Assembly: GCA_035695105.1 (NCBI GenBank)
Contig: DASSEV010000020.1
Span: 129,007-193,006 of the forward strand
Length of the DNA stretch: 64,000 nt
Source of the DNA: JAICYJ01 sp035695105
GTDB lineage: Bacteria; Actinomycetota; Thermoleophilia; Gaiellales; JAICJC01
Direction: 5' to 3'
Shown here: piece after piece, positions 60,913 through 64,000 of the stretch
Position numbering within the stretch: position 1 is the first letter of the stretch
Layout of the letters: the number at the start of each line of letters is the position of its first letter
The notes under the pieces: generated by a model
Told to the model about the DNA's origin: nothing
Seen by the model: only the letters and a program-made list of their open reading frames with translations
The model's database searches: none
Position numbers and translations under genes: made by a program

Positions 60913-62604
60913 ATGCCGTTCATCAGCATCCGCTGGTGGCTCCCGCTGGCGTTCGCGCTGATCGCCGTCGGGACGGCTGCAGGGGTTGGCCTTGTTCTCG
61001 ATCAGCGAGCTCAGGACGCGTTTGAGGCCCGCACTCACCAGCTCGCCGTCGGTGACGCGGTGGACGCCGGCAACCAGATTCGGCAATACGGCGGCAGCCC
61101 TACGACGATCAACGCCGTCGCGGCTCGCCAGAATCTGGCGCTGTTCGTTGTGGATCCCCACGGGAATCCGCTGTCCTCCACGACTTCCAGCGGCGTTTCG
61201 CTGAGCGCTGTCCCGGGCGTCGCGGCAGCCGTCCGGGCGGTTGAGCAGCTGCGTCGGTATGTGCGCGGTACGCCGAATGGCGGCACGGTCGTGGGGTTGC
61301 GGATGCCGACGATGGACGGGGTGCTGATCGCGTTTCGTCCCCGCTCGACTGCTGAAGCGGAGGCGGCAGTGGTTCGTCACGAGGTGATCCCAAGTGCGTT
61401 GATCGCGGGGCTTGCCGGTGCCCTGGTGGGAGCTCTCGTGGCCACGTTGGTCACCCGTCGAGTACGACGGATCTCGGAGACTGCTGAGGCCATCAGCCAG
61501 GGCAACTTCCACAAGTCGCTTGCGCCCCGCTTCCCCGATGAGATCGGAACGCTGGGAACAGCGGTGGACGAGATGCGGACACAGCTCGACGCCTCGTTTC
61601 GCGCACTTGCCTTCGAGCGGGACCGGCTCCGCACGATTCTCGAGCGACTTCACGACGGGGTGGTTGCGGTCGACCTCGACAACCGGGTCGAGTTCGCCAA
61701 CCCAACGGCTCAGCAGTTCGCCGCGGATTTCCAGTTCCAACCTGGTGATGAGATCGTCGAGCCGTGGCCCGACATCGACCTGCGAGAGGTGATCTCCGAG
61801 GTTCGAGCCAGCGAAGCGCCGGTCGAGCGCCGCTACCGGCATGGAGGGCGCACATTCGATCTGGTGGGACTTGCCGCCGTACATCGGCAAGACACGGTGA
61901 TTCTCGTGCTGACCGACGTGTCGGAGCGGGAACGGCGAGAACGCGCCGAGCGCGAGTTCGTGCAGAACGCCGCTCACGAGTTGCGCACGCCGACCGCGGC
62001 GATCATCTCTTCGATCGAATCGATCAACAACGGTGGTCGGCAGGATGCGGAGGTGCTCGACCGGTTCCTCGGCCATATCGACCGCGAGGCTGCCCGGTTG
62101 GCGCGACTGAGCGCTGCGATGCTGACCCTCGCTCGCGCTCAGAGCAATACCGAGCCGATCACGTTGGGGCCGGTGTCGGTGAATGCAACCCTGCAGGAGG
62201 TGATCGACGGGCTCGACCTCAATGATCTGCGTCTTCGGGTCTCGTGTGCGGACGACCTGTGGGTTGCGGCGGATCCCGATCTCGCCTACCACCTGGTTCA
62301 CAACCTCCTGTCGAACGCGGCCAAGCATGGCGGGTCATCGATCCGGGTCGAGGGCCGCACGAACGGCAAGGGCGCGGTCATCACCGTCCGCGATGATGGG
62401 CCTGGGGTGCCCGCCGACCAGCAGGATCGCATCTTCGACCGTTTCTATCGTGCAGACGGCCGGCGCGACTCTTCAGGATTCGGTCTCGGCCTTGCGATCG
62501 TGCGTGAGGTGGCGACAGCACTCGGGGGTGAGGTGCGCGTGTCGAGCGGGGGGTCGGGAACAAGCGTCGAGGTTGTCCTCCAAACGTGGCTGGAGCGTCA
62601 GTGA
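60913..62604 (+). CDS. Membrane sensor histidine kinase
   Basis: 563 residues. Two membrane helices (about 8-28 and 160-182) enclose a periplasmic sensor loop; then HAMP (RRVRRISETAEAISQGNFHKSL), a PAS-like segment (FERDRLRTILERLHDGVVAVDLDNRVEFANPTAQ), HisKA with H-box FVQNAAHELRTPTAAI and HATPase with NLLSNAAKHGG, DDGPGVP and GFGLGLAIV. Partner of the response regulator whose GTG overlaps its stop. Confidence 0.94.
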   Translation: MPFISIRWWLPLAFALIAVGTAAGVGLVLDQRAQDAFEARTHQLAVGDAVDAGNQIRQYGGSPTTINAVAARQNLALFVVDPHGNPLSSTTSSGVSLSAVPGVAAAVRAVEQLRRYVRGTPNGGTVVGLRMPTMDGVLIAFRPRSTAEAEAAVVRHEVIPSALIAGLAGALVGALVATLVTRRVRRISETAEAISQGNFHKSLAPRFPDEIGTLGTAVDEMRTQLDASFRALAFERDRLRTILERLHDGVVAVDLDNRVEFANPTAQQFAADFQFQPGDEIVEPWPDIDLREVISEVRASEAPVERRYRHGGRTFDLVGLAAVHRQDTVILVLTDVSERERRERAEREFVQNAAHELRTPTAAIISSIESINNGGRQDAEVLDRFLGHIDREAARLARLSAAMLTLARAQSNTEPITLGPVSVNATLQEVIDGLDLNDLRLRVSCADDLWVAADPDLAYHLVHNLLSNAAKHGGSSIRVEGRTNGKGAVITVRDDGPGVPADQQDRIFDRFYRADGRRDSSGFGLGLAIVREVATALGGEVRVSSGGSGTSVEVVLQTWLERQ

Positions 62605-63296
62605 GCGGTGAGCGAGTGCTGATCGTCGATGACGAGCGGCCTCTGCTCGAGGGTATCGCCCACAACCTCAGCCAGGCTGGTTTCAACATTGAAATGGCCG
62701 CAACCGCGGAGGCCGCGATACGGGCGCTCGAACACAGCTCGTTCGACGTGGGTGTGTTCGATGTGATGCTGCCCGGTATCTCGGGATTCGAACTCTGCCG
62801 GCGAGTCAGAGCCGAGGCAAACGACATGCCGATCATCCTGTTAACAGCTCGTGATGCTGAGGATGACCGCGTCTTCGGGCTTGACTGTGGGGCCGACGAC
62901 TACGTTGTCAAGCCGTTTTCGCAACGAGAGCTGACAAGCCGAGTCGTGGCGTTACTTCGCCGGCGGGCGATGGACGCTCGCGCGGCGAAGAAGTCGCAGA
63001 CGGTCATCGTCTCGAAGCTTCGAGTTGATCTTGCCAGGCAACGGGTTTCGTGGGATGGCGAGAGACTCTTCCTCACTCCTTCGGAGTACGAGGTGGTCGC
63101 CGCCCTGGCGCGTGCTGACGGGGAGCCTGTCAGTCGTAACGACATCGTCCGTGATCTCTGGGCCAGTGAGCACACCGGCGATGACCGAGTCTGCGACGTG
63201 CACATCCACTCGATCAGATTGAAGATCCGGCGCGCCGGCGGCGACCCCCGAATCATCAAGACGATCCGCGGCCTGGGCTACTCGCTCACACAATGA
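62601..63296 (+). CDS. OmpR/PhoB-family response regulator
   Basis: 231 residues. Receiver with RVLIVDDERPLLEGI, phospho-Asp in VGVFDVMLPGISG and Lys in YVVKPFSQREL; C-terminal winged helix (about 133-231) ending TIRGLGYSLTQ. GTG overlaps the kinase stop (GTGA). Confidence 0.95.
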   Translation: MSGERVLIVDDERPLLEGIAHNLSQAGFNIEMAATAEAAIRALEHSSFDVGVFDVMLPGISGFELCRRVRAEANDMPIILLTARDAEDDRVFGLDCGADDYVVKPFSQRELTSRVVALLRRRAMDARAAKKSQTVIVSKLRVDLARQRVSWDGERLFLTPSEYEVVAALARADGEPVSRNDIVRDLWASEHTGDDRVCDVHIHSIRLKIRRAGGDPRIIKTIRGLGYSLTQ

Positions 63297-63340
63297 CGCC
63301 GGCTCTCCTCGCGGTCGTGCTATCGATCTCGAGCCCGGCT

Positions 63341-63565
63341 GACCCTACATCTTCCAGGTCGGGCGGCTCTCCCCGCGCTGGGATGCCTGCACGTGCCTGG
63401 TTCTGCTGTGGTTCGCCAAGCGCTACTGGCGCCAGGTGCCGAGGAGCATGGTATTTCCCTGTACATCGTGCTCTATGACCTGATCCGTCTTCCCGCGGAG
63501 ACGATGAAGATCGACCCTGCGGATCATTTTCGTTGGTCAGCGCGTCAATGTCTGGGACGCTCGTC
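63341..63565 (+). pseudogene. lgt: Decayed lgt (prolipoprotein diacylglyceryl transferase) relic
   Basis: Three different frames carry consecutive pieces of the Lgt C-terminus: DPT (63341), then RWDACTCLVLLWFAKRYWRQ (63376-), then HGISLYIVLYDLIRLPAETMK with IDPADHF (63438-), then FVGQRVNVWDAR (63529-) after one extra T. The order and spacing match the HPT...LY...LRIDPAHHF-GQR-N-W region of Lgt. The N-terminal two thirds are missing. It directly follows the response-regulator gene. Confidence 0.6.
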
Positions 63566-63721
63566 TGTCCTCTCGCGACAGGGCTTGGCGAAGCTGGCTG
63601 GTCTTGGCCGACGTGGCGCGCGCGGACTGCGTCCGAGGCGACGCAGTGCACAGTACCCCTGGTGATGGGCTCGCCACTGGCTGCCGAGGCGGGTCCGTCG
63701 GGCGACCCACCTGCACCATCG

Positions 63722-64000
63722 TCAGGCGGGCGGCGCGGCGACGTGCCGGCGAGACGGTTCCCCCTGCGCCGGGGCTGACGTGGTCGCCGCGGAGATGGCT
63801 GGGCTTCGTGCCTCCGGCCGCACTGACTCACTTCGCTCGGGCGGTTCGGGGGCGTGAAACTTGTAGGGGGTTCGCACGAACCACCAGAGGAACGCGAGCA
63901 CGGGGTAGAAGACAATCGCCCATGCGGCGATCGGCAAGTCGATCGACGGCTGAAGAACGAACAGCCCGATCACCGCCAGCACCGCGACGAACCCGAGATA
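63722..64000 (-). CDS. C-terminal part of a membrane protein (runs off the window)
   Basis: At least 92 residues, 5' end outside the window. Two membrane segments (YLGFVAVLAVIGLFVL and IAAWAIVFYPVLAFLWWFV) and a Pro/Ser/Glu-rich cytoplasmic tail. The pattern would fit the C-terminus of an amino-acid permease, but the visible part is too short to decide. Confidence 0.6.
   Translation of the reverse strand, partial: YLGFVAVLAVIGLFVLQPSIDLPIAAWAIVFYPVLAFLWWFVRTPYKFHAPEPPERSESVRPEARSPAISAATTSAPAQGEPSRRHVAAPPA

Noticed and set aside
1..64000. tRNA, rRNA, CRISPR arrays, insertion sequences or phage genes
   Set aside because: No cloverleaf-like tRNA, no regularly spaced repeats, no transposase, integrase or phage structural gene seen.

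Overview
The window is GC-rich, tightly packed chromosomal DNA. Gene content points to a non-mycelial actinobacterium, most likely of the Thermoleophilia (Gaiellales/Solirubrobacterales) type: many GTG starts, ATGA/GTGA/TGATG start-stop overlaps, several apparent leaderless promoters, an ANTAR remnant, a DevS-type kinase, a TIGR02960-type sigma factor and IclR and USP proteins. The lineage is an inference from style and content; there is no rRNA or tRNA to confirm it. I see no phage, insertion sequence, integrase or CRISPR array.

Layout. 0-4.7 kb: two secreted allene-oxide-cyclase/dirigent-like barrel proteins flanking a YihY/BrkB membrane protein, a cupin and small unknown proteins. 4.7-25.4 kb: a stress or dormancy-like block with a CMD-like protein, a GAF-GAF DevS-type histidine kinase beside a receiver-like protein lacking its phospho-aspartate, a DUF1918 protein, a P-type ATPase resembling Na,K-ATPases, a polysaccharide deacetylase, a beta-phosphoglucomutase-like HAD, three of the window's four universal stress proteins, an L,D-transpeptidase, a GT4 glycosyltransferase, a PH-like protein, a HAD-GH65 phosphorylase fusion, a phosphoribosyltransferase and a slipin. 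The content recalls the mycobacterial DosR regulon (CtpF, OtsB1, USPs, DosS). An exact 11-base motif, TACGTGGTTTC, stands before three transcription units here.

25.5-29.2 kb: a three-gene agmatine deiminase operon (putrescine carbamoyltransferase, APC permease, agmatine deiminase) without carbamate kinase. 29.2-37.1 kb: a PAS-rich diguanylate cyclase, a HAF-type secreted protein, a frameshifted ANTAR gene, a K+ channel/TrkA-N protein with a non-canonical filter, an ACT-domain protein, a USP and an acyl-CoA synthetase. 37.4-42.7 kb: DUF2127, a ferric-reductase-like/ApbE/small membrane protein operon, a haem-binding protein and YggT.

43-55 kb: a carbohydrate catabolic locus. The leftward operon (M24-like, U32-like, IlvD/Edd dehydratase, binding protein, two permeases, ATPase, SMP-30 lactonase) is divergent from an IclR regulator, a zinc dehydrogenase and a class-III aminotransferase. 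A strong promoter with a perfect palindrome sits exactly on the two divergent start codons. The logic is import, oxidation, lactone hydrolysis and dehydration of a sugar; no classical keto-deoxy-acid aldolase is present, so the two peptidase-like proteins are the most interesting unknowns.

55-64 kb: a secreted phosphoesterase, a cupin, an MFS exporter divergent from a SigG-like sigma factor across a perfect TetR-like palindrome, a tiny membrane protein, a secreted unknown protein, a histidine kinase/OmpR response regulator pair, a decayed lgt relic and the 3' part of a membrane protein running off the right edge.
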